From Oscillatoriales cyanobacterium (lineage in GTDB: Bacteria > Cyanobacteriota > Cyanobacteriia > Cyanobacteriales > Microcoleaceae): a DNA stretch of 56,646 bases. The position numbers and the translations under genes are program-made. Location of the stretch: contig REAP01000045.1 in assembly GCA_004294385.1 (NCBI GenBank), positions 1 to 56,646 on the forward strand, written 5' to 3'. Positions 1 to 7,254 of the stretch are shown in pieces. A model generated the notes under the pieces. It was not told the origin of the DNA, made no database searches, and saw only the letters and a program-made list of their open reading frames with translations. The first letter of the stretch is position 1. Each line of letters opens with the position of its first letter.

Positions 1-32
1 TAGAAAACCGAACCAGCAATTTAAATATTCCT

Positions 33-202
33 AGGGGCGGGTTCACCAACCATATATAACGATGACCAACAATTCAAATAAACCCGCCCCCGCCCCACCG
101 TAAATATTAATGTACATTGAGATTGTTGGTGGGGTTGGGCGGGTTTATGAAATTTTGGGTTTTCCATCTATATGGTTGGTGAACCCGCCCCTACAAATTG
201 CA
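33..202. repeat. Dispersed repeat with GGGGCGGGTT ends
   Basis: The first 200 bases hold two facing copies of a sequence with GGGGCGGGTTCACC or its complement at the outer ends and AAACCCGCCCC inside, separated by about 20 bp. The same units recur at 14060-14315. No gene is seen before base 204. A 60-codon frame across the repeat is an artefact of the repeat itself. Confidence 0.6.
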
Positions 203-203
203 T

Positions 204-668
204 CTAGGATGATGCAAAAGATGGAGCCATCGCCAGCAATTCTTCAACTGAGAAAGGTGGCGCTTGAGGAATTGCAGATTCCGCATCCATGAGTTCTTTG
301 ATTTTCTCAAAAATCAACATAAATTGTGTTTCTCCATCTGTTAGTTGATCGTAAAAATTAGGTATAGAAAACCAGTGTTCAAAAGCAATCTCTAACAAGC
401 CGTTAGTTGCTAATTGCACTTGCCAATACCGAGAATATCTGCCATCGACTATCTCAAATAACGGGGCTGGATTGTGTATGGGATAATATGTATACCGTTC
501 GTCGCAAATATAGTATGATAAGTTTCCTTGCCATTCAGACATAGCATAGACAATATACTCTTTACCTACGATTAGTTTGAATTCAGTTTCTGTGGTGATG
601 TCTAACGGTGGATTTAGGTAAATTTCCGGCAGTTGAGTCCCTTTGTTGGCAATACAGCGAATTTTCAT
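204..668 (-). CDS. Hypothetical protein, possible immunity partner of the upstream toxin-like ORF
   Basis: This is a 154-residue soluble acidic protein with no signal peptide or membrane segment. Its N-terminal half (KIRCIANKG, then a VGKEYIVYA strand and YYICDERYTYYP) resembles small cytosolic immunity-type proteins found beside polymorphic toxin C-termini; that resemblance is from memory and is not a firm family assignment. It starts 6 bp after the stop of the 102-residue ORF at 675-983 on the same strand, which suggests translational coupling, as in toxin-immunity pairs. An unrelated conserved hypothetical protein is the alternative. Confidence 0.55.
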   Translation of the reverse strand: MKIRCIANKGTQLPEIYLNPPLDITTETEFKLIVGKEYIVYAMSEWQGNLSYYICDERYTYYPIHNPAPLFEIVDGRYSRYWQVQLATNGLLEIAFEHWFSIPNFYDQLTDGETQFMLIFEKIKELMDAESAIPQAPPFSVEELLAMAPSFASS

Positions 669-674
669 AATACC

Positions 675-983
675 TCACTGGTTTTTAGGTGCTATTTTGG
701 GATATGTACGTTTGATTTTGTACTCTACATTTTGCAGAGTCTGGGCATTTCGATACCAATGGATTTCCACGACAGTCCCCTCGATAATCGCGCTTTGGTT
801 ACTAGCCATTTTATACCAATCTTCAGGTTGACCGCCATAGTGGGCAACTAATCTGGGAGCATCTCCTAGGGGTTTCCTGGAGCCACCTTGAATCATGATG
901 GCAGGTTGAGCTTTAGCGTCTTGAAGCAGTATTTGCTCTTGTAGATTATTGGGAATATCATCGGGAATTGCGCCTCTGATCAT
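675..983 (-). CDS. Small toxin-domain-like protein (hypothetical)
   Basis: This is a 102-residue ORF. It contains RLVAHYGGQPEDWYKMAS followed by VEIHWYRN and VEYKIKR. The combination of a W-x-K segment, an E-[IV]-H-[YW]-[YW] strand and a basic end is seen at the C-termini of secreted polymorphic or contact-dependent toxins (recalled, not searched). No delivery domain precedes it: the ORF opens with its own ATG and the upstream 60 bp is AT-rich. It may be a detached (orphan) toxin module paired with the 204-668 gene. Catalytic activity cannot be inferred from the sequence alone. Confidence 0.5.
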   Translation of the reverse strand: MIRGAIPDDIPNNLQEQILLQDAKAQPAIMIQGGSRKPLGDAPRLVAHYGGQPEDWYKMASNQSAIIEGTVVEIHWYRNAQTLQNVEYKIKRTYPKIAPKNQ

Positions 984-1053
984 ATTGCTGTTACAAACTA
1001 TAAAAAAAGGCTAATTTTAAATTATACAATGATTTTAGTGGTTTGCGGAGTCG

Positions 1054-1377
1054 TCACGGCAAAATTACACTTTTCGGAGAATCTGTAAAATTGTGCTGCA
1101 CGATTGTGCGCTTTTTGTATTCGATGAAACGCTCGAAAAGTTTAGTAACAAAAGTTGATTCTTGTTTCTGGGGTTTGTACTTGGTCAGCGATGGGTCAAA
1201 ATTGTTGGAGGTGATGTCAAGTTCGATCGTCCGGGCTTTGATTTCGGCGACTTTGCGGTTGGCTCTCGTGTCCGGCAAACCGACGTACAACCAGAATCGC
1301 TTACCTTGCCAAGACCAAGCAAGCCGGAGCCGATCCTTAAAAACTTCTACGCTTCGACTACGCTCAGCGCACCGCAT
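1054..1377 (-). pseudogene. Truncated tyrosine recombinase (integrase) N-terminal fragment
   Basis: The 107-residue frame contains VEVFKDRLRLAWSWQGKRFW, then LYVGLPDTRANRKVAEIKA and the ELDI...FDPSL segment. This is the arm-type DNA-binding domain found at the N-terminus of many cyanobacterial phage-type integrases. A complete protein would be about 370-400 residues with an R-H-R-Y catalytic domain; none of that is present, and the frame stops after IEYKKR plus an unrelated tail. Its 5' end (CTTCGACTACGCTCAG) is a dispersed repeat also seen near 39360 and 39430, so the original start may be lost. It lies just beyond the 3' end of tRNA-Pro, the usual place for an integrase. Confidence 0.75.
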
Positions 1378-1520
1378 TTGCAGTGCCTTTGGGCATATCG
1401 CACTTTTATCGCATTGGATGTCTGAGTCTGACGTAGTTTGTCACCCCTATTGAGAATGACCAAAAACTGTGAAGTGTAGCAAAAACAATGGAACCCTTGA
1501 TTTCTCAAGGATTCCATCTA

Positions 1521-1594
1521 TCGGAGCGGCGGGATTTGAACCCACGACCCCTACTACCCCAAAGTAGTGCGCTACCAAGCTGCGCTACGCCCCG
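1521..1594 (-). tRNA. tRNA-Pro (anticodon GGG)
   Basis: Read on the minus strand, this 74-nt sequence folds as a full cloverleaf. The acceptor stem CGGGGCG pairs with CGCTCCG (one G-U) with discriminator A. The D-arm is AGCGCAGCTTGGTAGCGC. The anticodon stem is CTACT/AGTAG with loop TTGGGGT, giving anticodon GGG. The T-arm is GTGGGTTCAAATCCCGC (TTCAAAT loop). CCA is not encoded. An integrase remnant lies just past the 3' end, suggesting past use as an integration site. The DUF1818 gene is upstream on the same strand. Confidence 0.97.
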
Positions 1595-1631
1595 ACAGTT
1601 TTAACAGTATATCATCAAATCCGAAAAAAGT

Positions 1632-2000
1632 TCAAAAAACTTTTAAAATTTTCGTGGATTGGACTAAACCGGACACCGCAGCCGCCGGCCAAAAACCTTC
1701 GCACCTCCTACCACCATTCAAGATCAACTTTACGCTGTAAGCTTGGGGATAGCCTTCCACTTCCATCCATACCAAATTGCTTTCGGCTTCGATCGCAATT
1801 TTTTCCTCATCCATCAACTCACTCGCCATTTCACTCATCGTGGCGGCTAACTGTGCTAGTAGGCGACAAAAATCGTTTAACTCAGCTTCCGTGAGTTCGA
1901 TCGCCCAACCATCGCCCCCCACCAAACCCTGAAAGTCCGCCGCATCTGGGTTCCAGCCCAAACGCCACCCGTCACCAGTCTTAATTACGCGATCGACCAT
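1632..2000 (-). CDS. DUF1818 family protein
   Basis: This 122-residue protein matches the cyanobacterial DUF1818 family in length and motifs. It has an N-terminal IKTGDGWRLGWNPDA, then VGGDGWAIELTEAELNDFCR, a helix through LAATMSEMASELMDEEKI, the strand LVWMEVEGYP and a C-terminal CEGFWPAAAV. It has no signal peptide or membrane segment and is presumably cytosolic. The function of the family is unknown. The gene is 38 bp upstream of tRNA-Pro on the same strand and could be co-transcribed with it. Upstream it faces the palindromic repeat array at 2056-2312. Confidence 0.9.
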   Translation of the reverse strand: MVDRVIKTGDGWRLGWNPDAADFQGLVGGDGWAIELTEAELNDFCRLLAQLAATMSEMASELMDEEKIAIEAESNLVWMEVEGYPQAYSVKLILNGGRRCEGFWPAAAVSGLVQSTKILKVF

Positions 2001-2055
2001 TTGGGAATTTTCGATTTTTGATTTTTGATTTTCGATTGGGTTATATCAATGATTG

Positions 2056-2312
2056 AACAGGCAAGATACCTGTTCCACAATGATTGAACAGGCAAGATGC
2101 CTGTTCCACAATGATTGAACAGGCAAGATGCCTGTTCCACAATTATTTAACAGGCAAGATGCCTGTTCCACAATTATTTAACAGGCAAGATGCCTGTTCC
2201 ACAATTATTTAACAGGCAATTATTGAACAGGCAAGATGCCTGTTCCACAATTATTTAACAGGCAAGATGCCTGTTCCACAATTATTTAACAGGCAAGATG
2301 CCTGTTCCACAA
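2056..2312. repeat. Tandem array of a 31-bp palindromic repeat (9 units, one truncated)
   Basis: Units begin at 2056, 2087, 2118, 2149, 2180, 2211 (cut to 15 bp), 2226, 2257 and 2288. Each contains the hairpin GAACAGGCA-AGA-TGCCTGTTC (a nine-base-pair stem in the best copies) plus CCACAA and a short AT linker (TGATTG in early units, TTATTT in later ones). Early and late units differ, which suggests stepwise duplication. The same palindrome is dispersed at about 3220, 35379, 40610, 42237, 42279, 50610, 50666, 55375 and 56349. The array fills most of the gap between the two flanking minus-strand genes. Confidence 0.95.
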
Positions 2313-2355
2313 TGATTATTATGATGTCTAATAGAGAACACAGACAAACACAATA

Positions 2356-3003
2356 TTAAGGTGCCAGCAACTTGGCATCTCCGGGCTGGGGTTCAGGTAT
2401 TGTCGGCGAGTTCGATCGCCCTTCTGGTTTTCCCCCCGTTGTCGGTGCGCGCTTTGGCCCGGAATCCCCTGTAAAAACATCAACTAAAGCTTGAACCAAA
2501 GCATCGCGCTGACTTCTATTTAAACTTTGAATCGCAGCCCGATCGCCTTCCATCGGATTTGAGCGCAAAACATCGTTTCCGGGATACACACTTTCGACCA
2601 AATAATCGGGAGTCACCCCCAAATAATCAGCTAAACTCAACTTCCAATCAAAGCGATAATTGGGTGGCCGTCCTTTGACAAACACATGATATCGAATCAA
2701 GCGTGCGACTAAAGTATTATTGGGGTCTACTTTTCCAGTTTCTTTAGAAATGTAATTATTGGCTAGGGGGAAATCAGGCAATTTTTGATAGACAAATTTC
2801 CAAGCATCTTGCACTCTCAATTGCTGCGGCTGGGGTTCTTGAGCAACCCGTACTTCAGATACAGATTGAGTCGCCCGCAATACCGAAGGTTCCATCGCCG
2901 ATAGACTTAGTTCGCCCGATTCCAATATCCAACTCAAAAGCGTGAAAATCGCCACACTCAAAGTAATTAACAAAAAACTCAAGGCCAGCTTTAATTTCTT
3001 CAC
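2356..3003 (-). CDS. Conserved hypothetical protein with N-terminal membrane anchor
   Basis: This is a 215-residue protein. Residues 1-5 are basic (MKKLK) and about 7-28 form one hydrophobic helix, so it is an anchored or exported protein. The central region, from AWKFVYQKLPDFPLANNY through ETGKVDPNNTLVARLIRYH to KGRPPNYRFDWKLSLADYLG, looks like a conserved globular core I associate with unnamed cyanobacterial proteins. The last 35 residues are Pro/Gly-rich and probably disordered. No catalytic motif is apparent. It is followed by the palindromic array at 2056-2312 and preceded by a repeat-rich gap before rpoZ. Confidence 0.8.
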   Translation of the reverse strand: MKKLKLALSFLLITLSVAIFTLLSWILESGELSLSAMEPSVLRATQSVSEVRVAQEPQPQQLRVQDAWKFVYQKLPDFPLANNYISKETGKVDPNNTLVARLIRYHVFVKGRPPNYRFDWKLSLADYLGVTPDYLVESVYPGNDVLRSNPMEGDRAAIQSLNRSQRDALVQALVDVFTGDSGPKRAPTTGGKPEGRSNSPTIPEPQPGDAKLLAP

Positions 3004-3086
3004 GGTTTTGATGATTTGTTCAAATATAAAATAATTTCAGAAACTTAGAAAGTATCGAGAAGTTTCTGTTTCTCAGCCTGGGGAGG

Positions 3087-3149
3087 GTGAAGCATTTGGG
3101 TATGAAATCATTAGTTTTTAACATAAATTGTAGCCCAAATGCTTCACCC
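3087..3149. repeat. Inverted repeat (small MITE-like hairpin)
   Basis: GGGTGAAGCATTTGGG at about 3087-3102 is repeated in inverse as CCCAAATGCTTCACCC at about 3133-3148, with a 30-bp AT-rich loop. It lies between rpoZ and the 2356-3003 gene. It could act as a transcriptional or processing structure, but its form suits a short non-autonomous mobile repeat. Confidence 0.6.
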
Positions 3150-3187
3150 CTACATCTCTCAAACAGAAAAGAGATTATTTGTTGGAG

Positions 3188-3285
3188 ATGTCTATTAGAT
3201 ATCTCCGATAATTCTTGTGGAACAGGCATCCTGCCTGTTCAAAACCTGCTTTTTAGGAAATGTCTATTAGATATCTCCGATAATT
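3188..3285. repeat. Direct repeat of the rpoZ 3' end flanking a palindrome
   Basis: A 26-bp sequence (ATGTCTATTAGATATCTCCG plus ATAATT) occurs at about 3188-3213 and again at 3260-3285. The second copy contains the last codons and stop of rpoZ. Between them is the dispersed palindrome with GAACAGGCATCCTGCCTGTTC-type core at 3220-3240. Related but diverged composites occur at 40585-40655 and 50641-50705. Confidence 0.6.
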
Positions 3286-3500
3286 TCCGGCTGTGTCAAC
3301 TCGTCAGACATCTCAAATATAGCTCGCATTACTGGTTTCATTTGGTGGTCATCCATATTGTTGTCAAAATCTTCATAGCGACGACGTTTGGCGCGGTTCG
3401 CTACCTGTACCGTAATCCGATATCGGTTGGATGCAGCACTAATCAACTCTTCGGCCCTACGGGTTAGCTGAGTTGAATCAAAGGGTGGACGCTTAGCCAT
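3267..3500 (-). CDS. rpoZ: DNA-directed RNA polymerase subunit omega
   Basis: This 77-residue protein has the typical cyanobacterial omega sequence: [20 protein letters not shown], then [20 protein letters not shown] and a C-terminal [20 protein letters not shown]. Omega binds the beta-prime subunit and helps RNA polymerase assembly. Length and start ([10 protein letters not shown]) fit the family. The gene is alone between repeat-rich gaps; its stop codon lies inside a sequence that is duplicated 72 bp downstream. Confidence 0.95.
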   Translation of the reverse strand: MAKRPPFDSTQLTRRAEELISAASNRYRITVQVANRAKRRRYEDFDNNMDDHQMKPVMRAIFEMSDELTQPEIIGDI

Positions 3501-3649
3501 GAGACTACCTACTTATCTGATGTTAGATTCTAGTTTACCAAAAAATTAGGGTAAATCGACGGTCTAAGTGCGATCGGGTTGAAGGCGATCGAGTCACATT
3601 GAAATATATAGTGTCAATATATGAATTATTCATTGAGTACCTTTTTGTT

Positions 3650-4342
3650 ATGCAGGTAGCCACAGCCCATTCATTCCATCACTTGCGCCCGATAACTTCT
3701 CATCCTCTCAAATTAGTGGCGTTTGGGGACAGCTTAATCTATGGTTTTGGCGATAGTGTGGGCGGGGGCTGGGTGGAACGACTGCGGCGCCAATGGATGT
3801 TGTCGGAGAGTCCTGGACACGTTCTGTATAATTTGGGGGTTCGAGGCGATCGCGCTTATCAAGTCTCCCAACGGCTAGAGAATGAGTTTCGTCACCGTGG
3901 TGAGCTCAGAAATCGTGTCCCGGATGCGATGATTGTTTCGGTAGGGCTGAATGATTCGGCGAGGGTACAATCTGCGATCGGGCGTAACTATACTGATTTT
4001 GAACATTTTAAAACAGTTTTGGATAACTTGTTAAATTTGTCACAACAACTTTGTCCAGTGATTTTTGTCGGGATGGTGCCAGTGGATGAAAGTAAAATGC
4101 CTTTTCAGGATTGTTTGTACTACAGTCATGCTGACCAGTATCGATATAAAGAAGCAACCAGAGTGGCTTGTTTGGAGCGGGGAATCCCCTATTTAGATAT
4201 TTTTGACAAATGGTGCGATCGGGGTAGTGATTGGTGTCGATCGCGCTTAATTGCAGATGGGCTTCATCCCAATGTGGCGGGGTATCAATCTTTGTTTGAA
4301 GATGTCACAAGTTGGGAACCCTTAACAGCGATCGGTCTTTAG
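3650..4342 (+). CDS. SGNH/GDSL family lipase or esterase
   Basis: From ATG 3650 the product is 230 residues. Block I is LVAFGDSLIYGFG with the nucleophile Ser28. The block II glycine lies in NLGVRGDRAYQV, block III is SVGLNDSAR (G-x-N-D oxyanion residues), and block V DGLHPNVAGYQ supplies the Asp-His pair. The fold hydrolyses esters or acyl groups; the substrate cannot be told. There is no clear signal peptide. An in-frame upstream ATG at 3599 would add 17 residues (MKYIVSIYEL...), but these lie outside the usual family start, so 3650 is preferred. It appears monocistronic. Confidence 0.87.
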   Translation: MQVATAHSFHHLRPITSHPLKLVAFGDSLIYGFGDSVGGGWVERLRRQWMLSESPGHVLYNLGVRGDRAYQVSQRLENEFRHRGELRNRVPDAMIVSVGLNDSARVQSAIGRNYTDFEHFKTVLDNLLNLSQQLCPVIFVGMVPVDESKMPFQDCLYYSHADQYRYKEATRVACLERGIPYLDIFDKWCDRGSDWCRSRLIADGLHPNVAGYQSLFEDVTSWEPLTAIGL

Positions 4343-4531
4343 TCCGCATTAGATATTAGATATTAGATTTGAGATTAAAAAATTAGGAATGATATCAAAT
4401 CCGTTGGCATCCGAATTATTCATCTCTCTTCTGGAGACTCTGCGGACTCTGTGGCCTCTGCGGTTTAATCATTCCGAAAAAAAACTATGCGATATCACAA
4501 TCAACAATCAACAATATTTTAGCAGTGAGTT

Positions 4532-5209
4532 ATGAAGATTCTGTTAGTAGAAGACGACGATCGCATTGCCCAAGCATTAGCAGAAGCCCTCACCGACCAA
4601 CATTATGCCGTAGACATAGCCGCCGACGGTCAAGAAGGTTGGAACTTTGCAGAAACTTTTACCTATGACTTAATTCTGCTAGATGTGATGCTGCCAAAAA
4701 TAGATGGAATTACCCTTTGTCAGCGCTTGCGCCGACAAGGTTTAAAAACCCCCGTTCTCATGCTAACAGCCAGAGACACCAGCAATGATAAAGTAATAGG
4801 ACTAGATGCCGGAGCAGATGATTATGTCGTTAAACCCTTCGATTTGCCAGAATTAGCAGCAAGAATTCGAGCCTTACTGCGGCGGGGAAGTACAACTTTG
4901 CCACCAGTATTAGAGTGGGAAAATCTGCGTTTAAACCCGAATACCTGCGAAGTTACTTATCGCGATAATTTGCTGCACTTTACACCAAAGGAGTACAGTT
5001 TGCTAGAATTATTCCTGCGAACAGGAGGGCGCGTTTTAACACGGAGTGCTATCCTAGACCATATATGGGCTTTTGAAGACTCGCCAGGAGAAGAAACCGT
5101 AAAAGTTCATCTCCGGGGTTTGCGACAAAAACTGAAAGCAGCAGGTGCACCAGCTAATTTTATTGAGACTATTTATGGCATGGGTTATCGGCTCAACCAA
5201 AACCTCTAA
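4532..5209 (+). CDS. OmpR-family two-component response regulator
   Basis: The product is 225 residues. The receiver domain (1-115) has the acidic pocket EDDD at 7-10, phospho-acceptor Asp51 in LILLDVMLP, Thr79 and Lys101 in VVKPF. The winged-helix domain (about 128-222) contains FTPKEYSLLELFLR, ETVKVHLRGLRQKL and the wing IETIYGMGYRL. It regulates transcription when phosphorylated by its partner kinase, whose gene overlaps its 3' end by about 35 bp. The closest recalled relatives are RppA/ManR-type regulators, but the specific signal is not identifiable. OmpR-class regulators bind direct repeats about 11 bp apart; such repeats occur upstream of the nearby genes at 6595 and 8090. Confidence 0.93.
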   Translation: MKILLVEDDDRIAQALAEALTDQHYAVDIAADGQEGWNFAETFTYDLILLDVMLPKIDGITLCQRLRRQGLKTPVLMLTARDTSNDKVIGLDAGADDYVVKPFDLPELAARIRALLRRGSTTLPPVLEWENLRLNPNTCEVTYRDNLLHFTPKEYSLLELFLRTGGRVLTRSAILDHIWAFEDSPGEETVKVHLRGLRQKLKAAGAPANFIETIYGMGYRLNQNL

Positions 5210-6572
5210 TCCCCAATTTCAAGCTTTGGGATGGCGTTTATTGCTATCTTACTTAACAGTGATGGTAGCTATTTTAGGAACTTCTGCTATTGCTGTTTAT
5301 GAATTATTTGCCAGCAGTCTGTATCAAGAATTAGACCAGCGATTGGAGGTTTTGGCTCAAGCAGCTTCTCACAGTTTAGTTGCGATCGAAAAGCAGCATC
5401 TTTCAGAACATCCAGAAAAGAAAGGCGATGAATCTGACAAACAAAGCGAACAGCGCAATGATGACTTTCAGATTGAACTCGATCGCGAAAAACTAACGCG
5501 CCAGTTAGACAAAGACGGAGACTTAGACATTCCCTGGCAAAATCTGCGGGAACCAGATCAATCTGTAGAATGGTTTAATGAATCAGGTAAAATATTAGGA
5601 AATTCCGGCAAGACTTTACCGCCTGTAATAATAAAATCGGGTTTCCAAACTATACAAAACGGGCAGATTCGGTCGGCGACAATTCCAGTTTACATTTCTT
5701 ATAATGATAAAAAACAAGAATTAAAAGGTTATATTCGCACCAGCGAATCTACTAAAGAAGTCGAAGAAGTTCTCAGCAGACTCCGCTGGAATTTGGGTTA
5801 TGGAAGTATTATTTTTCTGAGCTTGACTGCGGTTGGTGGTTTGTGGCTGACTAAGCAATCTCTCAAGCCAATTGAGGATAGTTTTCAGCAGTTAAAACAA
5901 TTCACTGCTGATGCTTCCCACGAGTTGAGAAGTCCGCTGACGGCGATTAAAACTTCAGTGGAGGTGATGCAGAGTCATCCTGAGAGAATTCATGCAGCCG
6001 ATGTTAAGAAAATGGTGGCGATCGCCTCTGCTACTAAACAGATGACTCAGTTAGTTGAAGACTTACTTTTATTAACTAGAATGGATGCACCAGCAGCCAC
6101 GATCGCCCGCGAGTGGATAGCGGTTCCGTTAGACGAACTATTAGAGGATTTGCTAGATTTGTGGGAACTGCAAGCTCAAGAAAAGCAAATTATTCTCAAG
6201 TCAAATTTAGCCATTGATACGTCTGTAATGGGAGATGCTGCACAGCTAACTCGTTTGTTTTCCAACTTGCTCGGAAACGCAATTCATTATACACCAGCGG
6301 GCGGAATTGTGACTGTTTCTCTGAGCAGACAGAACCGATCGACAATTGTGAGTGTAGAGGATACTGGCATCGGCATTGCTCCAGAAGATGTCAAGTTAGT
6401 TTTCGACAGATTTTGGAGAGCAGATCGAGCTAGAAATCGCCGCGAAGGGGGTTTGGGGATGGGATTGGCGATCGCCCAAGCAATTGTCCAAAGCCACCGA
6501 GGAGAAATTAGCGTTACCAGTCAGCTAGGAGTAGGTAGCTGTTTTCAAGTAAAATTCTCCTCAGTAGCTTAA
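5175..6572 (+). CDS. Membrane sensor histidine kinase
   Basis: From ATG 5175 this gives 465 residues. TM1 is near residues 20-42 and TM2 near 208-226, enclosing a 165-residue extracytoplasmic sensor domain that is polar and rich in Lys/Glu. The dimerisation domain has DASHELRSPLT with the phospho-acceptor His249. The ATPase shows LFSNLLGNAIHYTP (N box), VEDTGIGIA (G1) and GGLGMGLAIAQ (G2). It is the partner of the 4532-5209 regulator, with overlapping reading frames. ATG 5145 is also in frame, but the ten extra residues lie wholly within the regulator gene. The 3' end converges with the 6595-6981 gene. Confidence 0.92.
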   Translation: MAWVIGSTKTSNPQFQALGWRLLLSYLTVMVAILGTSAIAVYELFASSLYQELDQRLEVLAQAASHSLVAIEKQHLSEHPEKKGDESDKQSEQRNDDFQIELDREKLTRQLDKDGDLDIPWQNLREPDQSVEWFNESGKILGNSGKTLPPVIIKSGFQTIQNGQIRSATIPVYISYNDKKQELKGYIRTSESTKEVEEVLSRLRWNLGYGSIIFLSLTAVGGLWLTKQSLKPIEDSFQQLKQFTADASHELRSPLTAIKTSVEVMQSHPERIHAADVKKMVAIASATKQMTQLVEDLLLLTRMDAPAATIAREWIAVPLDELLEDLLDLWELQAQEKQIILKSNLAIDTSVMGDAAQLTRLFSNLLGNAIHYTPAGGIVTVSLSRQNRSTIVSVEDTGIGIAPEDVKLVFDRFWRADRARNRREGGLGMGLAIAQAIVQSHRGEISVTSQLGVGSCFQVKFSSVA

Positions 6573-6594
6573 GAGTTGATATTAATAGAAAACC

Positions 6595-6981
6595 TTAACT
6601 CTTCTTCCCAGATTCTCCTTGTTCACCGCTTTCTCCTTTTTCTCCCTCTTCCCCTTTTTCTCCACCTTCCCCGCCCTTGGAAGCTGTCATTGTGACATTA
6701 CTATCTGTCAAGGAAAGTTCAGAAGTGAAACTACTTTTTTTCCGGGGTTTTGGTTTTTTTCCTTCGCCGCTTTCTCCTTGTTCGCCGCCACTGCTACTCA
6801 TTAAGACGATCGGTTTAACCGGCTTGCTGTTGCTCATCGATGAATTAGCAGCATTACTTAAAAGAGAAATAGGGGAAAATTGATTAACACTGCTATCATT
6901 CTGGGATGCGATCGCACTAGCAGCTACAGAGGTTAAAACGCAAGCTCCAATGCCGAGCCAAATCTTAGTTTTACTTTGCAT
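6595..6981 (-). CDS. Secreted Gly/Glu/Ser-rich repeat peptide
   Basis: This is a 128-residue protein. The N-terminus MQSKTKIWLGIGACVLTSVA with the following AAS-AIAS reads as a signal peptide cleaved near residue 26. The mature part ends in low-complexity GEQGESGEGKK and GGEGGEKGEEGEKGESGEQG segments, separated by a KPRKKSSFTSELSLTDSNVT stretch. No known domain is present. Its first residues (TKIWLGIG) match the start of the RTX gene at 8090 (TKIWTGVG), and both genes carry the same 21-bp sequence upstream. The charged repeat suggests a metal-binding or surface role, but this is only an inference. Confidence 0.75.
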   Translation of the reverse strand: MQSKTKIWLGIGACVLTSVAASAIASQNDSSVNQFSPISLLSNAANSSMSNSKPVKPIVLMSSSGGEQGESGEGKKPKPRKKSSFTSELSLTDSNVTMTASKGGEGGEKGEEGEKGESGEQGESGKKS

Positions 6982-7010
6982 CTTTCAAAAAGCCTTATTC
7001 TGGGTGATTA

Positions 7011-7127
7011 TACCAAATCCGGGTTAAAAATCCCCTTTATTTCTTAGTCCGCGGAGGCGGACTTCGTTTGTGTAGTAGCGGTTTCAACCGCCGAATCATA
7101 GAGGAGATAAAAAGGCAGGATTTGGTA
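7011..7127. mobile_element. 117-bp MITE with TACCAAATCC inverted termini
   Basis: The element begins TACCAAATCC at 7011 and ends GGATTTGGTA at 7127, a perfect 10-bp terminal inverted repeat. It is flanked on both sides by TTA (7008-7010 and 7128-7130), consistent with a 3-bp target duplication. The interior carries an imperfect palindrome (GTCCGCGGAGGCGGAC and CGGTTTCAACCGCCG). A diverged copy of the interior forms 52918-52999. It codes for nothing. It sits between the 6595-6981 gene and that gene's putative upstream control sequence. Confidence 0.8.
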
Positions 7128-7148
7128 TTACTCCTACTATCCCAGAAA

Positions 7149-7169
7149 AAAGTAAAGAACTCGGAAAGA
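7149..7169 (-). promoter_or_regulatory. Shared 21-bp upstream motif, copy 1
   Basis: Read on the minus strand, this is TCTTTCCGAGTTCTTTACTT followed by T. With the preceding T it contains two TTCTTT hexamers 11 bp apart, the layout of OmpR-class regulator sites. An identical 21-bp copy lies at 8021-8041 before the RTX gene. Removing the 117-bp MITE and one 3-bp duplication leaves 47 bp to the start of the 6595-6981 gene, against 48 bp for the other copy. An A-x-AGTA sequence occurs at the same offset after both copies (a possible -10 region). Confidence 0.55.
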
Positions 7170-7191
7170 ACCAAAAACCTCTAAAAATTGT

Positions 7192-7220
7192 TTGCATAGA
7201 CATTACCTTATTGCTACAAT
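7192..7220 (+). promoter_or_regulatory. Sigma70-type promoter for the piuC remnant
   Basis: TTGCAT (7192-7197) and TACAAT (7215-7220) are separated by 17 bp and lie 35 bp before the ATG at 7255. A ribosome-binding sequence TAGGAG at 7241-7246 decides that start. No palindromic Fur box is obvious. Confidence 0.6.
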
Positions 7221-7254
7221 GCGAGTCCATTAGCAACCTGTAGGAGTGTCCCAA

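Noticed and set aside
1043..1453. 136-codon plus-strand ORF opposite the integrase fragment
   Set aside because: It is a shadow of the integrase frame and a repeat; composition is unlike a protein, and the minus frame shows clear family motifs.
1..1520. Left attachment site (direct repeat of the tRNA-Pro 3' end) for an integrated island
   Set aside because: I found no second copy of the GGATTTGAACCCAC-type tRNA end in the first 1.5 kb. The island, if any, is decayed or extends beyond the window.
2050..2316. Possible CRISPR array
   Set aside because: The units are 31 bp end to end with only 6-bp near-constant linkers, so there are no unique spacers; the unit is a full palindrome and also occurs singly across the window. 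No cas genes are present.
3020..3229. 69-codon minus-strand ORF between rpoZ and the 2356 gene
   Set aside because: It is made mostly of two palindromic repeats (its start MPVPQELSEI is the usual translation of the GAACAGGCA hairpin).
5145..5174. Earlier start for the histidine kinase
   Set aside because: The additional ten residues lie wholly within the regulator gene, and the kinase's first membrane helix begins well after 5175.
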